NCBI GenBank assembly: GCA_020736575.1
Contig: JAGPYM010000012.1
Span: 310,001-374,000 of the forward strand
Origin: Thelonectria olida
Taxonomy: Eukaryota; Ascomycota; Sordariomycetes; Hypocreales; Nectriaceae
Direction of reading: 5' to 3'
Length of the DNA stretch: 64,000 nt
Shown: piece by piece, positions 32,420-43,785 of the stretch
How positions within the stretch are numbered: position 1 is the first letter of the stretch
How the letters are laid out: the number at the start of each line of letters is the position of its first letter
Made by a program: the position numbers and the translations under genes
Notes under the pieces: generated by a model
Database searches by the model: none
Told to the model about the DNA's origin: nothing
Seen by the model: only the letters and a program-made list of their open reading frames with translations

Positions 32420-35317
32420 ATGCCGCCCAGCAAGATCACGCCCGAGCCCAATGAGGCAGACTCGTTGTTCTCCAATGACTTTGGTGGAGAAGCCTCCTTC
32501 ACCGACTTTGCCTTGGAGACCTTGTCGGGAAATGTGACTGATAGCAGCGACTTTGGCTCTCTTGGCCTCGATAATCTGTTTCCCCAGACGAATTCGTTGG
32601 GAGACTTTTGGAGTCCTGGCCCGCAATGTAAGACACTCCCCCGGCATCTTGACCCATGTTGACAAGAGACTCTCAGGGAGTAACAACGCTGGCTTCACCG
32701 CAGACTCTGCGCAAACCAATCCAACCAACAGCTCGACCCCTGAGCTTCGACCAGGCTCAAGTGATGCCCTCAGCGCGAAGCCACCGCCAAAGGTCGGCAC
32801 CAGGTTCTCCAAGGAAGCCGTCTCCATCCTGAGGCAGTGGCTCTTCTCGCACGAAGACGACCCCTACCCCAACGATGAGGAGAAGGAGATGCTTCAGAAC
32901 CAGACTGGACTGAGCAAGACGCAGATTGCGAATTGGCTTGCCAACGCTCGCCGACGCGGGATGATGCAGCAATCCACGCGCTCATCGCAGAGGGAGGCGT
33001 CTTCAAAGCCCATTGAGATCCCCAGGAGGCCGGGGACTCCCATTGACAAGGGGAAACAACACCTCAACCCTTTGCAGCGATGGTTTGATTCGCCTCCGGA
33101 AGATGAGCCTGCTGCGGCTTCTGCCATTGCACGAGCGTTAGCTTCAAGGCAATCACGTATGCCAACACTCAATCATCAAGCCAGGAGCAAATCTAACAAG
33201 AACATAGGTAACAGCAGCCCACGAGATCCCGGCTCAGTTCGTAGCGAGTCGGAGCATTCTCCAGCGCATCCCAGTAGTACAGGGACATCGCGCTCGACCG
33301 GAAGCTCCTTCTCGTCCGTCCGCTCACACAGCTCTCGCGGCCCGTCGAGACCTACAGGATCACGGCCCACCAGAGTCGAGCGCTCGCGCTTCAAGAAGCG
33401 GCCCAGCCAGAGAAGAAGCAACGCGAGGAGCTCCCTAGCCATTCCCCTCGACCGCTTCCAGTGCACCTTTTGCACCGAGACGTTTCGCACCAAGCACGAC
33501 TGGCAACGACACGAAAAGTCAATCCATCTCCCGCTGGACCGCTGGATTTGCGCGCCTGATGGGCCGCGCATCATCAACGAGCAGAGCGGTCTGGCGTATT
33601 GTGTCTTTTGCGGCGAGACTGATCCCGACGGGCCTCACATCGAAGGCCACAATCCTTCGTTTTGTCGAGAGCGGACGTTTAGTCGAAAGGACCATTTGAA
33701 GCAGCACCTGCACTTGGTGCACAATGCGCCATTGCTCGAGAGGCTGACGCGACATTGGAAGATACCGCCGCCGCAGGTTTCGTCGCGATGTGGTTTCTGT
33801 GGGATATCCATGGATACGTGGGAGTTTCGAGTCGACCACCTGGCGGACCATTTCAAAATGGGCCAGACCATGGCGATGTGGAAAGGCGACTGGGGGTTCC
33901 AGCCTGACATTCTCAAGATGGTTGAGAACTCGATTCCGCCGTGTATGTCGTGATTTTCCTGGCGCGTGGTTGGATGCTGAATTGCTAATGCTTTGAGAAA
34001 CAGACTTGATCGACAGCGAGCGGAGGACGCCTGCTCCCTTTGCAGCTACCAACACTCCTATTGAATCGCCAAGGCACGCATATGAACTGATTCAGTCAGA
34101 GCTGGCTTGGTTCCTGCAGACTCACGACCACCACAATCAGGGCGGTGCGCCCAACCACGATGCCCTTCAACTCGAGGCGTGCCGCATCATCTTCGCCGCC
34201 GAGGTCATGATGATGGAAGAAAACACCACTGCCTCCAAGCCCGCTGCCTCCTGGCTCCGAGACCTCATTACGTCAAGAGACGACATTGCTCAACAAGCGC
34301 AGTTCAGCCCTATCCGGTCGCAAGCCGAGAGCGCGCTGCTCGTTCCCAAGCTTTACGGGAAGAAGACGCTGTTCGAAGAGTGTCCGCTTGAGTCGCAGCT
34401 GCACGACTTTGTCCGCACGCACTGGACACTGCATCATCGGGTGCTCACCGACTCGGAGCTGCAAGTCGAGGCGTGCAGGCTTGTTTCGTGCATCTGCCAG
34501 GAGCTCATGGTGCCTGCGGACAACACCGTGGCTACTTGGTTGATCATGCTGATTAGCTCCTCGACGGGTTGGCTCGTTGGGTTTCGGCAGCGTGCGTACG
34601 ATCCGATTGCCGGCGGGACTTCGAGTGCCAACCTTGATGCGATGAGCTTTGCAATGCCGCAACCAGGCCGAGTACAGCAGCCCAGTGGAGTGCAACCTGG
34701 ACCCTCGGCAAGCATCAACCCTCAAGCATCTCTTTTGCCGGGTGGCGGCCCTGCTTTTGGAGCTCCGGATGGGAGCGGAGGAAACGCCCAAGGTGAGTAC
34801 ATCTCTTCTGCGGATACGGCAAGAGTTGAGGATACGGCTCGCTAACATTCAAACTTTCTAGGCTTAATGAATACTTCGCTCCAACAGGTCTGGGAGTCAA
34901 TGGGCGACATTCAACCAACCGGACCAGACAATGCAGCAGCGACTAACATGCGCGCGGGCGGCCAACAGGACGTCAGCAACACCTCGCCAGGGCCCGACCA
35001 CCGTCCTCCCTGGGTCAAGACGAATCTGTACTTTGTGACTGACGCCAACTTTCACCGCTGGCTTGCTCGCGAACTGGGTCGATGGGCTGCGTCAACCATG
35101 TCACCCAACAACCCCAACTCGCATACGCCTACCGACGAGGAGCTCCGACACCAAGCGCGGTGTATACTGTACGATGAGTAAGTTTTTGAGCAACATCCCG
35201 TGTATTTGAGGAACTAGAATGTTGACGCTTGATAGCGATGACCCCTGGAATCCGACGGCAGCAGATAACGCTGAATGGCTTCGTCGTTTCAAGAGCGAAT
35301 TCGGCATTCCGCTCTGA
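32420..35317 (+). CDS. TALE-homeobox and C2H2 zinc-finger transcription factor
   Basis: Six exons (32420-32627, 32677-33156, 33208-33942, 34004-34792, 34862-35177, 35236-35317) encode 869 residues. A KN-type (TALE) homeodomain at about residues 110-162 ends in [17 protein letters not shown], where the WxxNARRR recognition helix is intact. C2H2-type fingers follow: [20 protein letters not shown] at about 315, a [20 protein letters not shown] finger at about 380 and [20 protein letters not shown] at about 423. The C-terminal half is helical and repeats a Trp-rich unit ([32 protein letters not shown]), three related segments. Between the homeodomain and fingers is a Ser/Arg-rich linker. Nuclear regulator; this fusion occurs in filamentous ascomycetes. 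The second intron (33157-33207, 51 nt, CTAAC branch) has no stop and keeps frame if retained. Confidence 0.9.
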
Positions 35318-35532
35318 TGCGTCCATGTCTGTTGTTGATCTTGGCGGGTTTAGATAGGGGCCGGGCATGAGGAAGCATGGCAATGTTGGCAAAATAGATT
35401 TTGGCATTAGTACTCATCCCTGTCTGATTCCATACTGCCAGTCTCACTACATTACTGCCGAGCCCAGGTCGCGCAGGGGAAGTTAAACGCTGCCAGCCGA
35501 CCATAAATCTAAGAATCAGTCAATCATGCTCT

Positions 35533-35988
35533 TCAAAGACCTTTGTATCCCACAGTTCCTAGAGTTGCAAGCACGACACATCCACCGCCCAGCATCCCCA
35601 ATGCTCCCAGGCCATACATCCCAGAAGAGTATCCCGCCACGCAGCTCACAGTATCTACCGTATCTGCCACGATATTCAACAAGACCGCCATTTCAAGGTC
35701 GTCTTTGCTCGACTTGCCCAGCAGAAACCGTCTGTTCAGATGGAGGGTCAAGGCGCCGAGTGCCGCGCAGCTCGACCCAAACAGTCGCCCCGCGATGACG
35801 GCTTGTGGTGGAAGCTTGAGTAAAAACAGGCTACAAGCAAGCCGGGGCGCAACAACGCAAGATGCACCCAGGACGATTTTCAGGGCGGCGAGAGATGTGA
35901 TGATGGCGGATGTGCCGGAAGTTGGCAGTTCCTGGCTCATGATGGAAGAGGTGGGAATCAAGGGCTCGGTAGTTTCAGATCCGGACAT
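35533..35988 (-). CDS. Small four-helix membrane protein
   Basis: A single exon of 151 residues. After a polar N-terminus come hydrophobic segments AIITSLAALKIVLGASCVVA, AVIAGRLFGSSCAALGALTL, AVLLNIVADTVDTVSCVAGY and GALGMLGGGCVVLATLGTVG. It has the size and Gly/Ala-rich helices of the small DUF4267/DUF4345-like fungal membrane proteins, but I do not assign it firmly. The ATG at 35988 is first; a second at 35940 is possible. A 13-bp TAACGG tandem repeat lies 127 bp upstream of the start. Confidence 0.7.
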   Translation of the reverse strand: MSGSETTEPLIPTSSIMSQELPTSGTSAIITSLAALKIVLGASCVVAPRLACSLFLLKLPPQAVIAGRLFGSSCAALGALTLHLNRRFLLGKSSKDDLEMAVLLNIVADTVDTVSCVAGYSSGMYGLGALGMLGGGCVVLATLGTVGYKGL

Positions 35989-36114
35989 GGGGAAGAGAAG
36001 GAGGCAGTTGGTTTTGAGAGTATTCTGGCTCTTTCTTGTCCACTTACTAGGAACGGGAAATGGTATTCTTATTGAATCCTAGGCATCGGGAGGGTTGGTT
36101 TTAAATAGGCTCAG

Positions 36115-36153
36115 CATAACGGCTTTCCATAACGGCTCATCGTAACGACTCAC
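36115..36153. repeat. Three-copy 13-bp TAACG tandem repeat
   Basis: CATAACGGCTTTC (36115-36127), CATAACGGCTCAT (36128-36140) and CGTAACGACTCAC (36141-36153) are contiguous. Each contains TAACGG or TAACGA, resembling Myb-type sites. The array is 127 bp upstream of the minus-strand membrane-protein start codon at 35988, suggesting a promoter element. Confidence 0.6.
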
Positions 36154-37281
36154 GATGGCTTGATGGTGCTTCCATGGCCTTCACAATGTTCGTAAATGGT
36201 TGCCTAGGCATTTGGGAAACACCGAATGAGTGACGAGTTAACAATTTGCCTTGTAATTATAGTGCCCATTGAACACTGATGAGGAACATACGTGTATCAT
36301 ACCAAACGGCCACTCCAGACCAAAAGTGTGTCTATCGCCCAGTCGGCGAATCGGCAAACCCGTGGTGACTGATTGACCCCTGTCTCTTGGCTGCCATGGC
36401 ATCTTCTTGGCTTGATCCTAGCGGGCGCCTCCACGAGCACGTCAAAAAGCCACCACAATGCGGCTGAGAATGGCCAAGTTGAACATGAGATTTGTTGGAA
36501 ACAAACATGAGATGAATAGTTTCAACTCTTGAACAACAAATAGCTTGACCTAGGTTGTCCTCATCAATGACCCTCGGCACAACAGAGCATTATTCATGAC
36601 GCAGGTAATAAGACGGTCCTAAACGAAGCCCATCAGCGTCCAAACCCCAACCCGACCCATCACTTTAGCCGAGACGCACCACGTTCAGCGAGCCTTCATA
36701 GATAGAGATGTCCGTCTTCAAGACGCAGAATGAAGACTTCAGTTATCCATAACTAAACCCTCTAGTCAAATCCTTTGTCCACTGACATGCTGCTCTTCAG
36801 ATCGGATCTGCCCGAGTCATCACAAAGTCTTTCCGTCCCTCCGGCCAAACCCCTGTCCTTTGTACGCGCCATAATTTCTGCATGGCCGACGCGGGCAAGG
36901 GTCGCGACCTTGGCGGCGTGGTCAGGAGCAAATCAAACGGGCCCCATCTCAGGAACCCGGGAATAGAGTCTCCATTACGAGACGGAGTCGACGTGGCAAG
37001 GAGGCCCTTAAATCAGCCTCGCTCCCGATCAGGCAAACTCCGAACGACTTCCTCAGGTCATACTCTCCAAAGCCAGCAACGTTCCAGCCTGGTTGAGTCG
37101 GCAATACACAGCAGCATGTTTTAGCTGTCGACAACCAACATCATGATGTCTGTCATCTGAGCTATGGCGCCACTGTCTTTTCAACAAGCCCTCCAGTCAT
37201 TACCTACGCTTCTTCGAGATCTGTTTGGGTGTGCAACGGCTTACGCAACTTGCAAGCTATTGCTTTCACACTATCACCATC
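36154..37281. other. Intergenic, about 1.1 kb
   Basis: Upstream region of the SGNH hydrolase. No supported gene, RNA or repeat. Confidence 0.5.
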
Positions 37282-38287
37282 ATGCGTCCCTCAATCACTT
37301 TAGTTCTCGGCGTAATCTTCTCCATTTTAGACTCGGGTCGCTGCGACTTGCCCCTCAACCTGACAAATGCCACCGGCGGAAAGGCCATCAAGGAGGGAAC
37401 AAAGCTTCGGGTTCTTTGTGCTGGTGACTCCATCACGTCCGGGTGGATGAGCAGTGATGGCAATGGGTATCGACTAAAACTCCAGGAGGATTTATCCGGT
37501 AAACGACTACTTGTGCCACATGTATTAATTGTTAACTAACCCGTCCTAGAGGATGACCTTGTCTTTGCTGGCGAGTTGACTACCGGGAACATGACCGATG
37601 GCTACTTTGTAAGTCCCATATTGATGGGCCAACTTATTCGAAACTCTTCTGACTTTGATTTCCCCAACATAGGCTGCATGGCCAGGAAAGACGATTCAGT
37701 ACATCAGTGATCACATTGGACCGTCTCTTGACCAGCAACCTAACATCATCCTCCTTCACGCTGGCACGAATGACATGGATGATCGACCTGAGCGTTCTAT
37801 TGAAGGCAACGACCCCGTCAAGACCGCTAAGCGCTTAGGCGATCTCGTAGACCAGATGATCGAGGCTTGCCCCGACGCCGTCATATTAGTTGCGGTAATC
37901 ATCGGCACTTGCGATCCGCACAAAGCCACAACAACCCCAGAATACCAGGCTCTCATCCCCGGCATCGTCGAGGAACGCCGAGCAGCCAACCACAGCGTTC
38001 TTGCTGTAGACTTTTCCGTCTTCCCGGAAGAAGACCTCCAGGACTGCATCCACCCTACCGATACAGGATATCGAATGCTTGGAGACTACTGGTACGATTA
38101 CATGACGCAAATTCCAACTGATTGGATCAAGGAGCCCACGGGGGATGACCCAGAACGCGGGGACGACGATGTCAAGTCCGGTGCGAAAAAGACGGAAATC
38201 GAAGACTCGGTAGGAAATATGACCCGAGTGCCGTGGCTTGCCTTGTTTTGCTCTGGGGCAATAGCTCTGTTTAGAATACTTCTGTAG
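37282..38287 (+). CDS. Secreted SGNH/GDSL-type hydrolase
   Basis: Three exons (37282-37498, 37550-37608, 37673-38287; introns of 51 and 64 nt) encode 296 residues. A signal peptide (RPSITLVLGVIFSILDSGRC) leads the chain. SGNH blocks are present: block I VLCAGDSITSGW with the catalytic Ser, a Gly-bearing block II near ELTTGNMTDGYFAAWPGKT, block III ILLHAGTNDM with the oxyanion Asn, and block V DCIHPTDTGYRMLGDYW with the Asp and His. Such enzymes are esterases or deacetylases acting on carbohydrates or lipids. The C-terminal hydrophobic run (VPWLALFCSGAIALFRILL) after a charged spacer suggests a GPI or membrane anchor, so it may stay at the cell surface. It converges with the GH3 gene; a role in plant or wall polymer use is possible. 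Confidence 0.9.
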
Positions 38288-38406
38288 ACGGTCATCGGGG
38301 AGTTATATCCAGCTTGAATTTTGAAGTACATAGGCTGAAGCACATAGACTGGAACTACATACATGTAGACTTTATATAGACATCTGAACTTCTTTCCATA
38401 GTTTTG

Positions 38407-41187
38407 CTACAGGCCCGTCCAGTAGAATGTCTTCGGAAGCTTGAAGCTAGCTCTCAACTTCTCATCCTCGGGCCTCGCGCTTGACGCTATAATAACAACA
38501 TACTCGCCAGCCTCGGCCTTCCACTTGGACACTTCCTCGGACCAAAAAGAGATGGAGTACCTGTCGAGGTGCAAACTCACAGTCTTCGTTTCTCCAATCT
38601 CCAGGTTGACTTTGGCAAAAGCCTTCAGCTCTCTGACGGGGCGCTGGATCGAGCTCTCGGGATCGTGGAGGTAGACTTGCACCACCTCAGCACCATTGCA
38701 GGGCCCCTTGTTCGTGACGTTGACCGAGAAGCGCATTTGATGGTCCGCCAACGGTGGGAACTCTTCGAGGACATTGAGATCCGAATACTCAAACGTCGAA
38801 TACGAGAGGCCGTGTCCAAAGTAAAACAGAGGCTCTCGGTCGACTTGTTCGTAGAACCGGTGGCCGATGAAAACACCTTCGCCATACATGATATCGTAGT
38901 CCGACTTTCCAAAGCTGAGGTATGTCGGATTGTGCTTCAAGGACTTGGGGAATGTGATGGACAGTCTTCCCGAGGGGTTCACCCTTCCAAAGAGAACGTC
39001 TGCTAAGCCATGGCCGGCTTCCTGGCCGCCGTACCAAGCGTGGACCAAGGTACTTGCTTGGGGCTCCCATGGCATCTCGATCGGTTGTCCCGACTGAGTG
39101 ACGATGATCTAACTTGCGGTCAGCTTTCATAGATGGCAATGTCGGTGTTGGTAAGGGCGGTTCACTCACGGCATCCGGGTTGGCTTCGAGAACACTTTGA
39201 ATTAGTTCGTCTGCACGTCGTGGAAGTCGCAAATCTTTTCGATCGCTTCCCTCGTACTCGTAATCAGATGAAAGACCAGTCAGCACAATCGGAACGTCGA
39301 CTTTCCTGGCAAGGTCGGCCGCATCACGGAGAGCTCTGTCCTCGTCAATGATTTCGTAGCCACCCAGACGTCCATTCAGAGTCAGGGCAGTTCCAACTCC
39401 TCCTGCAACATCCTCATTCACAAGCAAGACCTCGACTCTCAGACTCTGTCCCTTAGTGACATCAGCGTCGTAGAATCTCTCCATGGAATTGCGGTTGAAA
39501 CAGGGCGTGTCCTCGGTTTTAGGAGGTTGGCTCGTCCATAGGTCGATAACTTCCTTTCCATCAATCTTCAGTTTTCCTTTTCCTGAAGTGCTAAAGCCGA
39601 ACCGAAACGAACATGAAGATTCCGGAGTGAAGACCGACTGGGCTCTAACGAAGAACTTCTGAGGGAGGGACTTGTGCAGACTTTCGGGTACGTCGATCAG
39701 TTCCTTCACTGTAGTTACTGTGAGTACGGCTTGAGCCGATGGGTTTGATCCTGGATTTTCGCCGAATATCTCAAGGAGCCATCCTTTCTCTGCAGAGTTT
39801 GGACGGGCGAGATTTCTTAGAAGAGGACTGAACTTGAAAGCTAGTGGCTAGGTCAGCACTTCAGTAAGATGAGGATGTCCGGCTATGGGACGAAAATTGT
39901 CGACATCTTCACTCACAATGGCAGCCTGTCGCGTACGATACCTTCTCTTCTCCAACCATCTCGACGATAGCATCGTAGGGGGTGACTGAATAGTAAGGAT
40001 CTACTTCAGCACTTCCACCACCCCCAAGAGCAGGATATTTGAAATGGTCCCCAATCAATCCATACGACTTGTTGTTCTCATGAAGAATGGGGAGCATGCT
40101 GCGCTCGTTTTTGAGCAAGACGATGCCATCGGCAACAAGTTTTCTGATAAGTCGTTGGTGCTCTGGAGTATTTGTTACGGGGGCATCCTCGGTCGATTCA
40201 ACAGCTTTGACCTTGTTGATCAGGTTCAAGACATTTCTAACCGCCCCGTCGATCGTCTCGTGCGATACCTTGCGACTATTCACAGCCACGCTCAAACATT
40301 CACCTCTGAACTGCGTAGGACCAGGCATTTCCAAGTCGAGCCCAGCGTTGATGGCTTCCGAGGTGCTATAAGTGCCAAACCAATCACTCATGACCAAACC
40401 GTCAAATGCCCACTCGTCGCGGAGAATGCGCTTCAGGAGGAGCGGATCCTCGCTCACATGGATCCCGTTGATCTTATTGTACGCTGTCATCACCGTCCAA
40501 GGCCGGGAGTGACGCATAGCCAGCTGAAAAGGCATGAGATGCACCTCGCGCAATGTCCTGGCTGTCATGCAGACGTTGTCCTCGATTGAGTTCTTTGACT
40601 GGTCGTGAGCAACGTAGTGCTTGATGCTAGGTGCAACTCCTTGCTCCTGCACGCCATTGATGTAGGCTGCGGCCAGCATTCCGCTTAGAAAGGGATCTTC
40701 GCCAAAGGCCTCGAAGCCGCGGCCCATCAACGGGGAGCGCTGCAGACAGACGGTCGGTGCCAGGAGTACGTGTACGCCTTTGGACCTCGCTTCTTCTCCG
40801 AGAAGATTTCCAACTTCTTGCAGTAAGCCCGCGTCGAATGTCGCGCCCATGGCTGTCGCCGACGGGAGAAGACAACTCGGGTGCTACACGGTGGTTACTT
40901 ATGTCAGTCGACACATGTTACTGCGAGATTCGTGCAAAAGAGCATACCAGCGTAAACGACCGACGTCCGCGAATGCCATGTGGTCCATCGGACGTCTTTT
41001 ATCCCTCAATTAGTGAATGGTGTCTCTCTCAAGATCATGTAAAACATACAACAAGAGCCGGGATGCCTCGGCTCGGGAGACCAGTGGTTCGAAATGAGCC
41101 CTGCCCCGCGAGGAGATCAACCTTCTCGTCAAGCCCAAGTTGACTTATTAAAGTCTCAACGTCGAGAAAGTCTTTTGCTATAGACAT
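38407..41187 (-). CDS. GH3 beta-glucosidase with PA14 domain
   Basis: Five exons on the minus strand (41187-41050, 40995-40948, 40883-39917, 39840-39170, 39108-38407) encode 841 residues. The N-terminal GH3 barrel starts [15 protein letters not shown], with [15 protein letters not shown] spanning intron 1. The substrate-binding KHYV is at Lys150-His151 and the catalytic nucleophile Asp229 in GLVMSDW. A PA14 domain is inserted at about residues 400-550 ([20 protein letters not shown]). The second GH3 domain has [12 protein letters not shown], and a fibronectin-III-like domain ([16 protein letters not shown] onward) ends the protein. This is the domain order of PA14-bearing fungal beta-glucosidases. 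There is no signal peptide, so it probably acts inside the cell on cello-oligosaccharides or glucosides taken up. A TTATAAATA element lies about 98 bp upstream of the start. Confidence 0.94.
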
Positions 41188-42899
41188 AGTCAATTGTAGC
41201 GACAAGTACCAACAAAGATGAGGAAATTGGGTCAAAGGCAGAAGTCGAAGATGGGGTAATGTATCCAAAGCTCAAAGAGGGATATTTATAAAGGTTTGCT
41301 TTATTGTTCAAGTTCTCTAGAAAATACTACTCCAGGAAAGCCAGCTATCTTTCAACACTACCTTACTGTTCTCGCTGACTGACGATCCCCTCATGCAACT
41401 GCAAATAGGCTAAAAGACGACGTGACAGAGCGGGCCCCTCTCACCTACACCGACGGGATGTCGGGAATTTGTTCCGATAGTACTGTATATCTCGCCGAGT
41501 CCTCCGAAGCGTAGTAGGAGATGCGGAAAATTGGAGAATCCTGGCAGATTAAACAACGTGGAGGAGGATGTTGTGTGGCTGTCGGTAACTCTGTTGAATG
41601 TGCCACCGGGAATTACGTAGAGTGCTTGATACACACGGCAGATATCAATTTCTCTCCCATAACTAGTCTAATAAGATTTCCACATGAAAAGAAGCTTAAT
41701 GGCACAACTATTTGTAACACCACAGTCCTGATTTGTGCGTCCCTGGCCATGGTCTAGCTATGGCGCTTTGCATCCAGTCCCCTAACTAGCCTTACCTAGG
41801 CCATCCTTAGAAACTGGCCAATTCTTCACGCCAGGGTTTCCAGCAGCGAGTTTCTGCTGAAATGTCTCGGCACTGTCGCAGAGAGGAATGCTGAAGAAGC
41901 CAGGCGTTGCAAGAGCTGGTCCATGTTCTTATATTTGCCACGGACACAGTCTTTATGGTCCCATAGAGAAGATCTTTTTATCCCATTCTCTTCCCAGTCA
42001 GTCATTACTGTATCATCTTTCAGATAGCTAGAGCCAGTTAGAGCTTGTGTCAGTTGGGTTCAATGAAGGCCTCACGACAACACACGTGTTGTCTTACATG
42101 ATGGGCAGTTCAACACCACAAAGTAGCTTTAGTACTGCGTTTCTCTGCTCAACTCAATAACAGGGCGTCAGTCTCAAATTTGGCCTCCTTTTGGACGAAA
42201 TTCCCTTCACGAGAGCTGCAGTGAGATGCTCCTACTCACAGTCAAATAGACCAAGCTAATAGACCTGACAAGGTTCTTTCTATCCAGGAACGGATTCTCG
42301 GTAGCGATCTCTACAGGGATTTCCAGAGAAAGATCTTTCGCTTGGTCTCGATTCCACAAAAGGTCATTGATTGAGCTCTGGTATGGAATCATTCCGGAGA
42401 CGAAGGATTCGCAAGCCGTTTCAGGTTCACCAAGGAATAACTTAAAGTATCAAATCAACCTCTGAGAAACATGGAGCGGCCGACTTTTAAAACATCCAGC
42501 TGGGATCTCATGCTTACTTATGATTTACATGAATAATCTCCAGATGTTGCAGCCCGTACTTGCGGATCGATCGTGGTCTGACTTGGACCAATCATCATTT
42601 CCATCGTGAGCATATGGTTGTCCCAGGCCAATGAAATGACTTGCCGCACTTCCGAGTTCGAGGACCCGAAGGACGAACTTGAGAAGTTGCAAATACCATT
42701 CTCGGCATTCAATATCAGTGTGTTCACTAATCGAGCAACAGTTTCTATTGTAAGTCACAAGTCGAATTAGGCATGATTATCTTCGCTGTTCAGCTGCTCT
42801 TACTCGGACGATGAACTTATATAAGAGCCACGAAAGACTCTTCTAGAAGAAGAATTCATAGCAAGAAAGTCACTGTCTCCTCTTCGCTCTTGATTCACA
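41188..42899. other. Intergenic, 1.7 kb
   Basis: Upstream of the GH3 gene and of the broken secreted-protein gene. It contains the GH3 TATA element and, at 42817-42825, a TTATATAAG element 75 bp before 42900. No supported gene. Confidence 0.5.
41283..41291 (-). promoter_or_regulatory. TATA box of GH3 gene
   Basis: TTATAAATA on the minus strand, about 96-104 bp before the GH3 start codon at 41187. The position fits a core promoter with a leader of about 70 nt. Confidence 0.5.
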
Positions 42900-43402
42900 A
42901 TGACTCACAAAGAACCACATCTTCAAGACACCCTCTTGTCTTCCCACTCTCAAGGTGAGTTGCATCAACAACTATTCAAGTACAAACCATACTTTGACCC
43001 TTTTTGTCTTCAGATAATCTCTACCACCTTTCTCTGCCTTGTTACCATGGCCTCTTCCGCTCCTAGGGCGGCTGTTCAGCCCCGTGACCTCAACCACGTC
43101 AACTTCTACTGATCCTCGCTGCAAGAACTGAATCGGGCAGTGGGACGGCCCCAACAGGATGTTCAACAACGCCGAGGACGACAACGGCGGCCAATTCGTC
43201 GGCAGCGTGATTGATTGCCCGGTGACACGTTTGGCTCGCTGTCTATTAACGGCAACGACGTCGTCGTGGGCAGTTGTGCCTGGGCAACGGCCAAGTCCCC
43301 ATCCTGATCGATGCCAACGGATACGCTTGCTATGTGGTCAACAACAACATCAGCAAGGTCAAGCTGCACACTGCAGTTTGTGCTGTGATTTCTAGCGAGT
43401 AA
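42900..43402 (+). pseudogene. Broken small secreted-protein gene
   Basis: Sequential reading frames encode one continuous-looking small protein. A hydrophobic leader (IISTTFLCLVTMASSAP) and a pro-like segment are followed by short blocks in frames 0, 1, 0 and 2. Recognisable blocks include FNNAEDDNGGQFVGSVIDCP, FGSLSINGNDVVVGSCAWAT and LIDANGYACYVVNNNISK. The frame is lost at about 43110, 43222 and 43298, and there is an internal TGA at 43129-43131; the last block ends at a TAA at 43400-43402. An apparent 59-nt intron (42955-43013) would also put the leader out of frame. The four cysteines and size suggest a small secreted beta-rich protein, but I do not assign a family. A TATA box remains upstream at 42817. 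Confidence 0.65.
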
Positions 43403-43785
43403 TAGCTTAAGAAGCGATATGTTTGGGTTTTGAGCCTATGCTTCACACTTGTACACAGGCCTTGCTCTGCCCAGCTTCACTTTCTGACTTGTGTACTTGA
43501 CTTAATCAGACTTAATTTTTGCCGGGAGTGTTTTTATCTAGTTCTTTACTCACTCCTGGTTTCTTAATCGTGCTGGAGGTACAAGATGTTTGCCAGATTG
43601 ATAACCTGGAAGTCATCTCAAGCTTCTCGATCGCACCTCGGTCGATACGTACCGAGTCATCTAGGTACTGATGCGTCACCCTACTACCTCATATTTCAGG
43701 CCACAACCGCACAGAATGTGCTCACCTGAGCAACTCAACATATGTAAACAACAAAACATCTCTCATCCTCGCCACAACTTCCCAA
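43403..43785. other. Intergenic
   Basis: Between the secreted-protein remnant and the Tse2-like gene. No gene seen. Confidence 0.5.

Noticed and set aside
33519..34055. 178-codon minus-strand ORF
   Set aside because: Antisense to the C2H2 region of the homeobox gene and crosses its intron; no protein features.
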